In this document: positions 19,163 to 29,511 of the stretch, in pieces | Layout of the letters: each line of letters begins with the position of its first letter | Position numbering within the stretch: the first letter of the stretch is position 1 | Assembly (NCBI GenBank): GCA_012031035.1 | Contig: JAAUUT010000008.1 | Location: 1-64,000, forward strand | Direction: 5' to 3' | Length of the DNA: 64,000 nt | From: Candidatus Altimarinota bacterium | Lineage (GTDB): Bacteria > Cyanobacteriota > Cyanobacteriia > Cyanobacteriales > Microcystaceae | Position numbers and translations under genes: made by a program | Notes under the pieces: model-generated | What the model was told of the DNA's origin: nothing | Database searches by the model: none | Seen by the model: only the letters and a program-made list of their open reading frames with translations

Positions 19163-19618
19163 TTACCATACATTTAGCGTTAATACGGAAATGCCAATTC
19201 CCAACGCCAATCCGACCAAGACTTGAAATGGGGTATGTCCGAGTAATTCTTTAAGTCGTTCCTCATCAAATTGTTTTCCGTCCTGAAAAAACTCATCGAC
19301 AATTTGATTGAGGATTCGCGCTTGTTTTCCTGCTGCCTGACGAACGCCTGCTGCATCATACATAACAATAACGGCAAACAGAGAGGCGATCGCAAATTCG
19401 GGAGACGACCATCCTTTTGTTAAACCGATGCCCGTTGCTAGCGCCCCCACTAGGGCAGAATGGGCGCTTGGCATTCCTCCTGTCGTGACCAAAAATCGGA
19501 GGCTAACTTTTCCATGACGAATCAATTCGATGAAAAATTTTAGTCCTTGCGCAATCAGACAAGCTAGTACAGAAACTACTAATATTTGATTGTTAAAAAT
19601 CGTCTCAAAATCTTGCAT
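19163..19618 (-). CDS. Divergent PAP2 family protein (DUF212)
   Basis: The 151-residue membrane protein has four hydrophobic helices. The family signatures are GGMPSAHSALVGALATGIGL (about 47-66) and VIMYDAAGVRQAAGKQARILN (about 84-104), the degenerate phosphatase motifs of the divergent PAP2 group found in bacteria, algae and plants. Members are probably acid phosphatase or vanadium-haloperoxidase-related membrane proteins, with no defined substrate. It lies 20 bases downstream of crtE on the same strand, so a link to isoprenoid diphosphate metabolism is possible but unproven. Confidence 0.9.
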   Translation of the reverse strand: MQDFETIFNNQILVVSVLACLIAQGLKFFIELIRHGKVSLRFLVTTGGMPSAHSALVGALATGIGLTKGWSSPEFAIASLFAVIVMYDAAGVRQAAGKQARILNQIVDEFFQDGKQFDEERLKELLGHTPFQVLVGLALGIGISVLTLNVW

Positions 19619-19638
19619 AATCGACCGTTTCAGACAAT

Positions 19639-20568
19639 TTAGTGTTTGCGAGTCACAATATAGGTTGCGATCGCTTTTAAAGGATCTGCACCCTCCCCAT
19701 AGGGCGCTAATTCAACAATAGCCTCATCTACTAATTGTTGTGCTTGTTTTTTTGATTCCTCGATTCCCCACAAACTCGGATAAGTCGCTTTTTGCGCCTG
19801 TAGGTCTTTTCCTGCCGTTTTTCCTAGTTCTTCCTGGGTTGCCGTAATATCTAAAATATCATCGACAATTTGAAAGGCTAAACCAATATTTTGAGCGTAC
19901 TTAGACAGTCGTTGGATATCCTCATCGGATGCCCCTGCTAGGATAGCGCCAGAAACCACCGACGTTTCTAATAAAGCACCTGTTTTATGGGTGTGAATAA
20001 AGGTCAGCGTATCGACTGAAATATCGGTTTTCCCTTCCGATTCTAAATCTAGCACCTGACCGCCCACTAATCCTGCTGCGCCAACGGTACGTCCCAAACG
20101 AGCAATTACGTCTAAAATCTTTTGTGGAGGAACGTTTTGCGTATTAGCAGCAACATATTCAAACGCATAAGCCAGCAACCCGTCACCCGCTAATATTGCA
20201 ATATCTTCGCCAAAAACTTTGTGATTGGTTAATTTACCTCGCCTGTAATCGTCATTATCCATTGCAGGGAGATCGTCGTGAATCAATGACATGGTATGAA
20301 TCATTTCTAGGGCGCAGGCAGTCGGCATCGCCATTTCTACCCCTCCCCCCATCATCTCGCAAGTAGCAAGGCAGAGAATCGGACGCAAGCGTTTTCCTCC
20401 TGCTAGCAGCGAGTAACGCATTGCTTCATAGATTTTTTCTGGCTTACTAATGGAAAGCGATCGCTCTAAAGCTTCTTCTACCAATTGTTGTTTTTCTTTT
20501 AAGTAAGAAGCTAAATTGAAATTTGACGATTGATTCTCCTGTGTTACCTTTTCACCCGTCGTAACCAT
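19639..20568 (-). CDS. crtE: Geranylgeranyl diphosphate synthase
   Basis: This trans-prenyltransferase condenses IPP with allylic diphosphates up to C20, the precursor of carotenoids, phytol and quinone tails. The first Asp-rich motif is [11 protein letters not shown] and the second is QIVDDILD, and GGKRLRP and the KTG segment ([10 protein letters not shown]) are intact. The four-residue insertion within the first motif (DDxxxxD) is that of type II short-chain enzymes. An upstream TTG at 20592 is possible, but the ATG at 20568 (MVTTGEKV) matches cyanobacterial CrtE starts better. The PAP2-like and DUF3288 genes follow on the same strand. Confidence 0.95.
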   Translation of the reverse strand: MVTTGEKVTQENQSSNFNLASYLKEKQQLVEEALERSLSISKPEKIYEAMRYSLLAGGKRLRPILCLATCEMMGGGVEMAMPTACALEMIHTMSLIHDDLPAMDNDDYRRGKLTNHKVFGEDIAILAGDGLLAYAFEYVAANTQNVPPQKILDVIARLGRTVGAAGLVGGQVLDLESEGKTDISVDTLTFIHTHKTGALLETSVVSGAILAGASDEDIQRLSKYAQNIGLAFQIVDDILDITATQEELGKTAGKDLQAQKATYPSLWGIEESKKQAQQLVDEAIVELAPYGEGADPLKAIATYIVTRKH

Positions 20569-20766
20569 GTGTTCTTGCCTTGAACCTACCAACTTTTCTA
20601 ATTATTACCCGATGTGACGCTTTCACCAAATTAAACTTTTGTAGCAATTTTGAGAGCTAGGTAATTTTTCTACATACAAGGCTGGGTTTCGCTATCGCTT
20701 TACCCAACCTACCAAGATTACTAAAATTATTGTAAGGCGCGAGCCAGATAGTATTGGTAGAAGACG

Positions 20767-21354
20767 ATGCTACTGGTTAAATTAGGTAACAGCTTACAAA
20801 TGAACGCATTTTCTTACCTTACCTCTATAACTATAGATTTATTATCTCTAACTATCGAAGGCGATCGCTTACGGTTAGTAACTATTTCTGATGAGTTTGA
20901 GCAAGATATTTTTCAAGAATTTACTGATGAAATTACGATTTATATGTTGCCATCACCAGCAAAAGATATTGAGGAAACACGCAGTTTTATAGCCAAAAGT
21001 AGAGACGCAATCGCAGCAGGTAATAATTTGCAATTTGCCATTCTATCCAAGACAAAAGAAGAGTTTCTTGGCTGCTGTGGTCTTCATGGTGAAGAGAAAA
21101 TTAGAACGCCAGAACTTGGTATTTGGCTCAAAAAGAATGCTCATGGAAGTGGTTACGGCCGAGAAGCTATTCATACGCTTGTCAATTGGTCTAGAAAAAA
21201 TATAGATCTTGATTACTTTATTTATCCGGTGGATCGCAGGAATATTACAAGTCGTAAAATCCCTGAATCTCTTGGGGGTAAAATTATAGAAGAATTTACA
21301 GTAGAAACTTTAACTGGCAAGTTTTTAGATGAAGTAGTTTATAAAATTATCTGA
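20767..21354 (+). CDS. GNAT N-acetyltransferase, RimJ/RimL type
   Basis: The 195-residue protein has the GNAT fold of the RimJ/RimL subgroup: TIEGDRLRLVTISDEF at the start of the domain, LGCCGLHGEEKIRTPELGIW (about 100) and AHGSGYGREAIHTLVNWSRK (about 122), where the last holds the acetyl-CoA pyrophosphate loop (Q/RxxGxG/A variant). It should acetylate an amino group on a protein N terminus or small molecule. ATG at 20800 (MNAFSYL) is an alternative start, since residues before the domain are not conserved. The substrate is unknown. Confidence 0.85.
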   Translation: MLLVKLGNSLQMNAFSYLTSITIDLLSLTIEGDRLRLVTISDEFEQDIFQEFTDEITIYMLPSPAKDIEETRSFIAKSRDAIAAGNNLQFAILSKTKEEFLGCCGLHGEEKIRTPELGIWLKKNAHGSGYGREAIHTLVNWSRKNIDLDYFIYPVDRRNITSRKIPESLGGKIIEEFTVETLTGKFLDEVVYKII

Positions 21355-21446
21355 GTTATTAGTATTAATTTAAATCGAAAAAAATCTGTTGAATTCCCCA
21401 TTTTCTATCCGATCAAAAATTTTGTCAGTCAACCAACAAGATAAAC

Positions 21447-23024
21447 TCAGCTTACCTTACTCACGATATAGAGATAATACTTTTCATTGCCAATAAAAGC
21501 ATGGGTTAATTTATTTAAAAAAGAGATTTTTAGATCGGTTCTCGAAGTATTAAGTTCATAGTTAAGAATCAATAAAATCTCTTGCTGTTTTTCTTGCAAT
21601 TTTTCACTAATCCGTTCTAAAACTTCATCGGCATTTAAGCTATTGCGTTGACGAGTAAATAAAACAAAACTCCCCAGTTGTCTCGTTTCAGGATAATAAA
21701 CTTTTCGATTGAGATAAGCACAAATAGGAGAAATTGCAAAGTCTTCACTTCCTGCAATAAACATCTGCTCTAATTTTTGGCTTTGGATATATTTAGCCGT
21801 GTCGCGACTGGCAGAATAAGGAATGACTAAATCTCGACTAAAAGAAACAATTCCTGCTACAAGTTGAGCGTATAAAATTATCATAATAAAAGTTGTTTTA
21901 TATCTATCTACAAGTTTTATCCATTTTGCAATTGTGCTTTCTGGGTTCTTAAAACAACTTACCAATAAATTAGATTTGTGATAACAACTAGCTAACCATA
22001 ACGCGATCGCGAAAACTAGATAAAGATGTCCATAGTGTCTAGCAGAACCCAAAAACTTGACATAAGTAAACGTCAAAATCTCTAAATTTGCCAACAAGTA
22101 AAAAAATAAAATTAAGGGTTTTCTAATAAAAATAGTTGCTGAAAAAAGTAATATGATTAAAGAAAAAATGGCAAAAATTGAAACATCTAAAAATCTGGAC
22201 TCAGCCGGAATTAAGATTAAAATATAACCATTCCAAATCCTAGTAATTGTTTTAGCTAAATGAAATAGATTAAAATTAACCGTCCATTCGGTTAATCCTC
22301 CTTGTAAATTGCTATCCATTGGAGGAAGTAAGATAGCGATTGACAAACTTATCCCAATAATAAATATAGTCAAACTAATTAAAGTATTCTTCAGACTTGC
22401 TGTAGTTTGATAGTCGAGTAAGTTTTTGAATAAATATTCTGCCACTAAAGTTAAAAAAAGCGCGATCGCAATTAACAAACAGTAAGCATTTGTATTGACC
22501 ATCAAAGCTAAACTCAAAGAAACCCAGAGATAATTTCTTTTTCTGGTTTCAAAGACGATACAAAAAAGAACGATTGACAACAATCCTATTGCATAATTTC
22601 TACTAATGAGTAAAAATTCATAAAACGGTAAATATCCAAAAATAAATAAGGCTTTTGGTAATTTAGAAAAAGGAGCAAATTTTAAAAACAAATAAGCTGA
22701 TGAAGTAGCTATTATTAAATGCAGCACTTGCATAGCTACTGGGTTAGCAGTAAATCGGTTTAAGAAATCGAGTAATACATACCAAAGAAGAGGATGACCC
22801 TCATATTTAACGTTAGCAATTAATTCGCCGAGGGTATGACTATCTCTCGTTAATAACCAACCATTTAACTCATCTCGCCACATGGCATGATTGAAAATTC
22901 CAATCGCACCAATAATAAAAAAAATAGAGATTAAGGCTCGCTCAAAAACTCGGTCATTTTCTCGAATGACGTGCAAAAAATCTTGCGATCGCTTTTTAAT
23001 AAATGTCATGTTTAATAATAGCAA
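21447..23024 (-). CDS. Polytopic membrane protein, GT-C (GT39/83-like) glycosyltransferase-type
   Basis: The 525-residue protein has about 11-12 hydrophobic helices. Just after the first helix the loop MWRDELNGWLLTRD contains the acidic DE pair typical of the first external loop in GT-C enzymes (PMT/ArnT class), and EGHPLLWYVLLDFLNRF follows as in that family. The C-terminal soluble part (about 410-525) is lumenal or periplasmic. Such enzymes use lipid-linked sugars to modify proteins or lipids, but donor and acceptor here are unknown. It looks monocistronic. The C-terminal half is not strongly conserved with any family I recognise, so the assignment rests on topology plus the DE loop. Confidence 0.6.
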   Translation of the reverse strand: MLLLNMTFIKKRSQDFLHVIRENDRVFERALISIFFIIGAIGIFNHAMWRDELNGWLLTRDSHTLGELIANVKYEGHPLLWYVLLDFLNRFTANPVAMQVLHLIIATSSAYLFLKFAPFSKLPKALFIFGYLPFYEFLLISRNYAIGLLSIVLFCIVFETRKRNYLWVSLSLALMVNTNAYCLLIAIALFLTLVAEYLFKNLLDYQTTASLKNTLISLTIFIIGISLSIAILLPPMDSNLQGGLTEWTVNFNLFHLAKTITRIWNGYILILIPAESRFLDVSIFAIFSLIILLFSATIFIRKPLILFFYLLANLEILTFTYVKFLGSARHYGHLYLVFAIALWLASCYHKSNLLVSCFKNPESTIAKWIKLVDRYKTTFIMIILYAQLVAGIVSFSRDLVIPYSASRDTAKYIQSQKLEQMFIAGSEDFAISPICAYLNRKVYYPETRQLGSFVLFTRQRNSLNADEVLERISEKLQEKQQEILLILNYELNTSRTDLKISFLNKLTHAFIGNEKYYLYIVSKVS

Positions 23025-23201
23025 TTTCTATTGACCACGACGGTAATTCATTTATGATAGACTGTCGAATAACCGATTATTACTTATTCCATTCCTCAGA
23101 TTTTAAATAGCAAGATAGATTGTTACTCCCAGCCTTGATGAATACCTTCCGATCGCCAAATATGCTGTAATAATCTTAGATGCTATCGGAGCCTACCAGA
23201 T

Positions 23202-24106
23202 ATGCGATCGCTCGTAGTTGACTTTGCCAAAGAAAGGAGAAAGGATATCAACGGATTTTTTCGCGATCGCCCTTACTGAGTAGCGCATCCGCCCAATGGA
23301 AGGATATTCTGGTCGCCTATGACTATTTTGTGCCGGGACAAACCCCCGATACTTGCATAAAACAGCATGGAATTGGTATCTTTGTCGATGTCCCGACTCC
23401 CGTTCAAACAGAACGCGCGATCGATGGGAAATTTCGCCGCGAACAGGTCTCACAAGGAGATATAATAATTGTCCCCGCGAATACGTGGCATCGTGCGGGC
23501 TGGGATTTAGCTGGAGGGGCGATTATTGTGGGGCTTCAACCGCAAGAGTTTCTGCGTACTATTGATGAAACTATCGATCGCGATCGCGTTGAGTTAATTC
23601 CTTACTTTGCAACTCCCGACCCCCTCGTTCACCAAATTGGACTCGCACTCAAACAAACATTAGAAAATCCTGGTAAAGTCGGTCGTCTTTACGCACAAAC
23701 CATGACTACGACCCTGATGGTGCATCTATTACAGCATTACTGCGCGCAACAGTTAGTATTACCGACCTATAGCGGAGGATTATCGAGACTCAAACTACAA
23801 CGAGTCATTGACTATATTAATGCTCATCTCGATCGCGATTTAAGCCTTCACGAACTAGCTGCTATCGTGCAAATCAGTTCTCATTATTTCGTGCAACTAT
23901 TTAAGCAATCGACTGGAATTACTCCCCATCAGTATGTAATTCAGTGTCGCATCGAACGAGCAAAGCAATTACTAATGAAGCGAGGAGCGATCGTTGCTGA
24001 TGTCGCTAGAATCGTCGGATTTGTCGATCAAAGCCATTTTCATCGTCATTTTAAGCGATTAGTTGGAATCACCCCTAAAACCTTTCTAAGACAAATTAAC
24101 TCATAG
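23202..24106 (+). pseudogene. AraC-family transcriptional regulator with an N-terminal frameshift
   Basis: The frame ending at 24106 encodes a cupin-like sensory half and a C-terminal double HTH domain (LQRVIDYINAHLDRDLSLHE, then GITPHQYVIQCRIERAKQLL and FVDQSHFHRHFKRLVGITPK). The same frame is open upstream to 23222 but has no ATG or GTG before 23330, which is inside the conserved N domain (SPLLSSASAQWKDILVAYDY). An ATG at 23202 lies in another frame that runs to 23279. Adding one T to the run of six at 23256-23261 joins them into a protein of about 301 residues. The gene points towards ndhH, 102 bases downstream. The ligand is unknown. Confidence 0.75.
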
Positions 24107-24208
24107 GAAGAATATCCAAAAATCGGACGAATCTACAAGATTTTAGCCTCTGCGTTTCCGAATATTGATATTAAAGCAATAAATCGGATTTTGGAGGGCG
24201 ATCGCGCG

Positions 24209-25393
24209 ATGGGAATCATTGAAACTAAAACAGAACCGATGGTACTCAATATGGGGCCACATCTTCCCTCTATGCACGGCTGTTTCCGACTTCTGATTAC
24301 GCTAGATGGGGAAGATGTTGTTGATTGCGAACCCGTAATTGGCTATTTGCATCGCGGTATGGAAAAGATTGCCGAAAATCGCACCACCATTATGTATATT
24401 CCCTATGTCAGTCGGTGGGATTATGCCGCAGGGATGTTTAATGAAGCGATTACTGTCAATGCGGTTGAAAAACTAGCAGATATTCCCGTTCCCAAACGTG
24501 CCAGCTACATTCGGATGATGATGCTCGAACTCAACCGAATCGCCAATCATCTACTTTGGCTCGGCCCTTTCATGTTAGATTTGGGTGCGGGTACGCCCTT
24601 GTTCTACATCTTTCGAGAACGAGAAATCATTTATGACCTGTGGGAGTCTGCAACAGGCTACCGAATGGTCAATAACAACTACTTTCGGGTTGGGGGTATA
24701 GCTGTCGATTTGCCCTATGGTTGGCTCGATAAGTGTCAAGATTTTTGCGATTATTTTGCCCCCAAAATTGACGAATACGAACGCCTAATTAGTAATAATC
24801 CGATCTTTCGACGACGAATTGAGGGAATTGGCGCGATCGCGCGAGAAGAAGCGATTAATTGGGGGCTTTCCGGCCCTACGCTTCGGGCTTCTAGCGTGAA
24901 ATGGGATCTTCGTAAGGTAGACCGTTACGAATGCTATGATGACTTGGACTGGGAAGTGCAATGGGAAACCGCCGGAGATTGCTTGGCGAGATACTGGGTG
25001 AGAATTCGCGAAATGCGCGAATCGATTAAAATTATTCGACAGGCGATCGCGCAAATTCCAGGTGGCGCTTATGAGAATTTAGAAGCTCAACGGACGAGAG
25101 CGGGTTTAAAATCGGAGTGGAATGCCTTTGATTACCAATTTATCGGCAAAAAAACGGCTCCCACTTTTAAAATTCCTAAAGGAGAACACTATGTTCGTCT
25201 TGAGAGCGGGAAAGGAGAATTAGGCATTTATATAATCGGAGATGATAGCGTGTTTCCGTGGCGCTGGAAGATTCGTGCTGCCGATTTCAATAACCTACAA
25301 ATTTTGCCTTATCTCCTCAAGGGTGTAAAAATTGCTGATGTCGTCGCGATCCTCGGTAGCATTGATATTATTATGGGTTCAGTCGATCGCTGA
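24209..25393 (+). CDS. ndhH: NAD(P)H-quinone oxidoreductase subunit H, divergent copy
   Basis: This is the 49-kDa/Nqo4-type subunit of cyanobacterial NDH-1, part of the peripheral arm next to the quinone site on the thylakoid membrane. The 394-residue length equals the family norm when the ATG at 24209 is used; GGAGG at 24193 supports this over the TTG at 24191. Most of the protein is canonical, including [30 protein letters not shown] and [12 protein letters not shown]. Two otherwise invariant sites differ: GPHHPSMHG reads GPHLPSMHG (Leu19 replaces the quinone-contacting His), and the usual ADIGAQTPFFY reads [11 protein letters not shown]. Tyr in SRWDY is kept. It may be a second, altered paralog. 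The gene itself is open and intact. Confidence 0.93.
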   Translation: MGIIETKTEPMVLNMGPHLPSMHGCFRLLITLDGEDVVDCEPVIGYLHRGMEKIAENRTTIMYIPYVSRWDYAAGMFNEAITVNAVEKLADIPVPKRASYIRMMMLELNRIANHLLWLGPFMLDLGAGTPLFYIFREREIIYDLWESATGYRMVNNNYFRVGGIAVDLPYGWLDKCQDFCDYFAPKIDEYERLISNNPIFRRRIEGIGAIAREEAINWGLSGPTLRASSVKWDLRKVDRYECYDDLDWEVQWETAGDCLARYWVRIREMRESIKIIRQAIAQIPGGAYENLEAQRTRAGLKSEWNAFDYQFIGKKTAPTFKIPKGEHYVRLESGKGELGIYIIGDDSVFPWRWKIRAADFNNLQILPYLLKGVKIADVVAILGSIDIIMGSVDR

Positions 25394-25609
25394 ACGACAA
25401 GCTAAAAAATATTCGAGTTGTTATCGCGATCGTAGGGAAGTAGGGTAGTGCGAGCATCTTGCTCGCGCGAGTGTCCCGCTCGTACTAAAGGAAAATTCAC
25501 GTTCGCCAATCAAATAAACTCACCATCAGAGAAAAATTTTTGAAAATGACTAACCAGGAATAACAAATGACATAATTGATAACTGGAATGTTTACAGGGA
25601 GATAGAAGG

Positions 25610-26941
25610 TTGACTACGCGCGTCATTATCGTCCGTCACGGACAAAGCAGCTACAATGCCCAGCAAAAAATTCAAGGTCGTTGCGATGAGTCAGTCTTGA
25701 CCGAAAAAGGTCGTCTTGATGCCGAGACAGTCGGTGCTACCCTTAGTAAACTTAACATTGATGCTTTTTATTGCAGTCCCCTACAGCGAGCAAAAAGTAC
25801 CGCCGAAATCATTCAAAAAGCTTTTGAAAATTCCCTCACCCTACAAGCAACCGATGCACTAATGGAAATTGACTTGCCACTGTGGGAAAATTTACCTAAG
25901 TCGCAAGTCAAAGAACAGTTTCCAGAAAATTATCGATGCTGGAAAGAACGTCCCCACGAATTCAAAATGCTGCTGGGAGAAAAAGAACATTTTCCCGTCC
26001 TTTCTCTCTACGAACAAGCAAAGCAATTTTGGCAAGCGATTCTTCCCCAACATCAAGGACAAACAATTTTAATCGTTGCGCACAATGGTATCAATCGCTG
26101 TTTACTTTTAAGCGCCCTAGGAATGCCCCCCTCGCGCTATCATTCCATTCAACAATCTAACTGCTGTATCAACGTCTTGAACTTTGCAGGCAGTTTAGAC
26201 GCACCCGTGCAGTTAGAATCGTTAAATCAACTTTCTCACTTGGGTCAATCCCTTCCTTCGCCGCGCCATCCCCACAAAGGGCCGCGTTTCTTATTAATCC
26301 GTCACGGCGAAACCCAATGGAATCGAGAATCGCGCTTTCAAGGCATTCGAGATATTCCCCTCAACGATACGGGAAAAGAACAAGCAAAAAAAGCCGCAGA
26401 TTTTCTCAAGGATGTAGCAATTGATTTTGCTGTCAGTAGTCCCATGTTACGCCCCAAAGAAACTGCTGAGATTATTCTTGAGAATCATCCCAACGTCAGC
26501 TTAAACCTTCAAGAACTCCTCAAAGAAATCGGTCACGGACTTTGGGAAGGGAAATTAGAGACAGAGATTGAACGCGAATTTCCTGGTTTGTTAAAGCAAT
26601 GGAAAGAAGCGCCAGAAACCGTGCAAATGCCAGAAGGAGAAAATTTACAACAGGTTTGGGATAGAGCGATCGCGTGTTGGAATGATTTAATAAAATATTA
26701 CGCCAATTCAACCGAACCGAGAACGGGAATTGTTGTCGCCCACGATGCCATCAACAAAGTCATTCTCTGCTATCTACTCGGTTTACAACCTGCGGATATT
26801 TGGAAGATTAAACAGGGAAATGGCGGCGTTAGTGTCATTGACTATCCCGACGGTGCAGAAGGAATGCCAGTTTTGCAGGCAATTAATCTGACTACTCATT
26901 TGGGGGGGATTTTGGACAAGACAGCAGCAGGGGCATTGTAA
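25610..26941 (+). CDS. Tandem histidine phosphatase (phosphoglycerate mutase-like) protein
   Basis: The 443-residue protein contains two complete histidine-phosphatase domains. The first has VRHGQSSYNAQQKIQG at residue about 8 and VAHNGINRCLL near 155; the second has IRHGETQWNRESRFQG near 230 and VAHDAINKVIL near 375. Each has the phosphorylated His of RHG, the following Arg and a distal His, so both look catalytically competent. Two-domain proteins of this kind are characteristic of cyanobacteria and are often annotated as phosphoglycerate mutase; some relatives are phosphoserine or sugar-phosphate phosphatases. Translation starts at the TTG at 25610 (MTTRVIIVRHG) with GGGAGA upstream. It stands alone. 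Confidence 0.92.
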   Translation: MTTRVIIVRHGQSSYNAQQKIQGRCDESVLTEKGRLDAETVGATLSKLNIDAFYCSPLQRAKSTAEIIQKAFENSLTLQATDALMEIDLPLWENLPKSQVKEQFPENYRCWKERPHEFKMLLGEKEHFPVLSLYEQAKQFWQAILPQHQGQTILIVAHNGINRCLLLSALGMPPSRYHSIQQSNCCINVLNFAGSLDAPVQLESLNQLSHLGQSLPSPRHPHKGPRFLLIRHGETQWNRESRFQGIRDIPLNDTGKEQAKKAADFLKDVAIDFAVSSPMLRPKETAEIILENHPNVSLNLQELLKEIGHGLWEGKLETEIEREFPGLLKQWKEAPETVQMPEGENLQQVWDRAIACWNDLIKYYANSTEPRTGIVVAHDAINKVILCYLLGLQPADIWKIKQGNGGVSVIDYPDGAEGMPVLQAINLTTHLGGILDKTAAGAL

Positions 26942-27054
26942 GCTCGATTTCTCAAACGATAAATAACTGATTGGGAAATGGACAAGTGAGAAAACTTTCA
27001 TCTCTGTTTTTCCCCTTTCTAAGAGCAAATCTAATGAAATAGCAATATGCAACC

Positions 27055-27525
27055 CTAGCAATCAAAAGCTGATTCGATGTAATTGTGTAAGGTTAGTTGA
27101 TATCCTGACAGAATGATGGGTCGATTAAAAATAATAGATTGCTTGGACTCGTCTAGCATTGATTTAGTATCCGAGTCAGTTGGAGTGGGTTGATGGCTGA
27201 CTAATGCGACATCAAAACGACAGGCAAACTCGGCAAATTCTGGATTTTCGGACAGGAATAGTGCTGCGGTGCTACACAGTTTAGTCTGTTTTGGTGAAGT
27301 AATCGATAGGATTCCATCGCCGTCCCAATTCCCTTTTCCACGAGTCTTAATTTCAACAAAGGCTATCGTTTGAGAAGATTGAGAGCAAGCAATTACGTCA
27401 ATTTCGCCCCAACGACAATGCCAGCGACGATGTAGCGTTTCCCAATCTTGCATTTCTAACCATTGCGAGACTATCTGTTCTCCCAAGCGACCAATTTTAT
27501 CTTTTGATTTACGATCGCGCGTCAT
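27055..27525 (-). CDS. YraN/UPF0102 endonuclease-like protein
   Basis: The 156-residue protein has the restriction-endonuclease-like core of the YraN family: GRLGEQIVSQWLEMQDW near residue 12, GEIDVIA (about 41-47) and FVEIKTR (about 56-62), supplying the E, D and ExK metal-binding residues. The C terminus (about 115-156) is not conserved. The cellular role is unproven; in other bacteria it neighbours rnhB or 16S methylase genes, but not here. It converges with the phosphatase gene. Confidence 0.9.
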   Translation of the reverse strand: MTRDRKSKDKIGRLGEQIVSQWLEMQDWETLHRRWHCRWGEIDVIACSQSSQTIAFVEIKTRGKGNWDGDGILSITSPKQTKLCSTAALFLSENPEFAEFACRFDVALVSHQPTPTDSDTKSMLDESKQSIIFNRPIILSGYQLTLHNYIESAFDC

Positions 27526-27595
27526 AAATAGCCTTCAATTCTTGATAGGATAACAAGTGTATTAGTTATAAATAACTTTTCTTAATTTTTATATT

Positions 27596-28128
27596 ATGTT
27601 GAGCGCGACAGCGATCGCCTTCAGAATCGACAATTTTTAATTATTGCGGCAATCGCATCTAAACTTATAATCTGTTTAATCGCGATCGTATTAGTTTTCG
27701 GTACGATTGTAGCGCCAGCGCAAGCAATAGATTATGGCAGACGAAATTTAATTGAAAACGATTTTTCTGGTCAGGATTTAACCGATTCTCTTTTCGATCA
27801 TGCTAACCTGCGAGGAGCTAATTTCAGCCATGCTAACTTGCGAGGAGTACGTTTTTTTGCGGCTAATTTAGAAGGAGCCAATTTTGAAGGCGCAGATTTA
27901 ACGGGAGCCGATTTAGAATCGGCAAGATTAACTCGCACTAACTTTAGCAATGCTGTATTAGTAGGGGCATTTGCTACCAATACGCTATTTAATGGTGCGA
28001 TTATCGACGGAGCCGATTTTACTGACGTTCTGTTGCGTCTCGATACAGAAAAAAAACTGTGTGATATTGCTAAAGGGACTAATCCCGTTACAGGACGCAA
28101 TACTCGCGATACTTTGAATTGTTTTTAA
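27596..28128 (+). pseudogene. Secreted (lumenal) pentapeptide-repeat protein, start region frameshifted
   Basis: The frame ending at 28128 reads a clear Sec signal ([21 protein letters not shown]) followed by about 15 pentapeptides ([17 protein letters not shown] and so on) and the C-terminal block [17 protein letters not shown], typical of the thylakoid-lumen TL15/TL17-like proteins. This frame has no start codon upstream of the signal. An ATG at 27596 opens another frame that ends at 27640 after the T5 run at 27634-27638. With six T the two join into one protein with a usual-length leader. The gene may be broken, or the run may be mis-sequenced. The alternative is a non-ATG start inside the leader. 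Confidence 0.65.
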
Positions 28129-28383
28129 GTTTTAGGTCGCCTAAATCCTCATAAAAGCTGTTTTTCTTCGTTGCTTAACCCGCCTCCGAATTATTGTGGG
28201 CTAATATTTTAAAGTCCTCTTTCTCATTCAAAGCAAAAAGTAAGAAGTCTAACAGCTATGTTACAGCAGACACCGAGCGCAATTTTATCACTTTAACTTT
28301 AGAAATATTCTCTTAGACATTTGCTTTTTTACTTAAAAATAGTTTACAAAAGTTAAAGGTAGATCGCTCGACTCAAAATTTAG

Positions 28384-29274
28384 ATGACTGCACAACTTGT
28401 ATCAACAACCAATACTTTTGAAAAGCTGACTTGGAATTGGCAAGGAAACAAAATTCAATACACAGTCATGGGCACGGGGAAGCCATTGCTTCTTCTTCAT
28501 GGCTTCGGGGCTTCGATTGGGCATTGGCGAAAAAATATCCCCGTTCTTGCAGAGGGTGGATATCGCGTTTTTGCAATGGACTTATTGGGATTTGGCGGTT
28601 CGGATAAACCAGCCCGCGATTATACCATAGAAGTGTGGGCGCAGCAAATTAAAGATTTTTGGGCAGAACATATCAAAGAACCAATGGTATTGGTGGGCAA
28701 CTCAATTGGTGGATTGCTTGCCTTAACTGCGATCGCAGAATTTCCAGAAATCGCCGCTGGGGGAATTTTAATTAACAGTGCCGGAGGACTCAATCACCGT
28801 CCTGAAGAATTTAATCTTCCTTTGCGCTTAGTTATGGGTGCATTTACCAAGCTAGTAAGTTCGCCTCTTACGGGCAAGTTTATCTTTAATAACATTCGCC
28901 AAAAACATCGCCTTCGCCGAACCTTGTATCAAGTGTATAGCGATCGCGCCGCAGTCACCGACGAATTAATCGAGATGCTATACGAACCCTCGTGTCATCC
29001 TGGCGCGCAACAAGTATTTGCATCGGTTTTAACCGCACCCGCAGGTTCTTCCCCACAAGAATTACTCCCGCGCGTAAAACATCCTTTGTTGATTTTGTGG
29101 GGAGAAAAAGACCCTTGGACTCCTATTTCAGGAGCCAAAATTTATCAAGAATTAGCTCAAAACGGAGGCGATGTAGAGGTTTACCCAATTCCTAATGCGG
29201 GTCATTGTCCCCACGATGAAAATCCCAAGATGGTCAATGAATTGATTTTACAGTGGCTGTCTCGTAAGGACTAG
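28384..29274 (+). CDS. Alpha/beta fold hydrolase
   Basis: The 296-residue protein has the alpha/beta hydrolase layout: oxyanion-hole segment LLLHGFGASIGHW (about 37-49), nucleophile elbow VGNSIGG with Ser at about 109, acid Asp in LWGEKDPWTP (about 240) and His in GHCPHDENP (about 278). The helical cap region holds several basic residues. This group in cyanobacteria is related to chloroplast hydrolases and epoxide-hydrolase-like proteins, and the substrate is unknown. It has no signal peptide. Translation starts at the ATG at 28384. No operon partner is visible. Confidence 0.92.
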   Translation: MTAQLVSTTNTFEKLTWNWQGNKIQYTVMGTGKPLLLLHGFGASIGHWRKNIPVLAEGGYRVFAMDLLGFGGSDKPARDYTIEVWAQQIKDFWAEHIKEPMVLVGNSIGGLLALTAIAEFPEIAAGGILINSAGGLNHRPEEFNLPLRLVMGAFTKLVSSPLTGKFIFNNIRQKHRLRRTLYQVYSDRAAVTDELIEMLYEPSCHPGAQQVFASVLTAPAGSSPQELLPRVKHPLLILWGEKDPWTPISGAKIYQELAQNGGDVEVYPIPNAGHCPHDENPKMVNELILQWLSRKD

Positions 29275-29511
29275 AAATGCAATTGCGAACGAAGTAAGCA
29301 TTATTAAGTAGGGGCGAATGGCCATTCGCGACGGTCTGTGTGTGGTAGAGAAGCGATATATCGCTTCTCTATGTCGTCACCTTGAAAGCCCCGTCCCCTA
29401 CAATTCATTAGCCCATATTAGAAATGATGGTTAATTAAGCAGACTATAATCACCGATCGCGAAAACCCAAAAATTGTTATAAGCTGAAAGGAAAGTTCGG
29501 GCTATGGTGGG

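Noticed and set aside
20788..20798. AACAGCTTA near the GNAT start as a MITE end
   Set aside because: No matching opposite end or internal sequence; likely chance.
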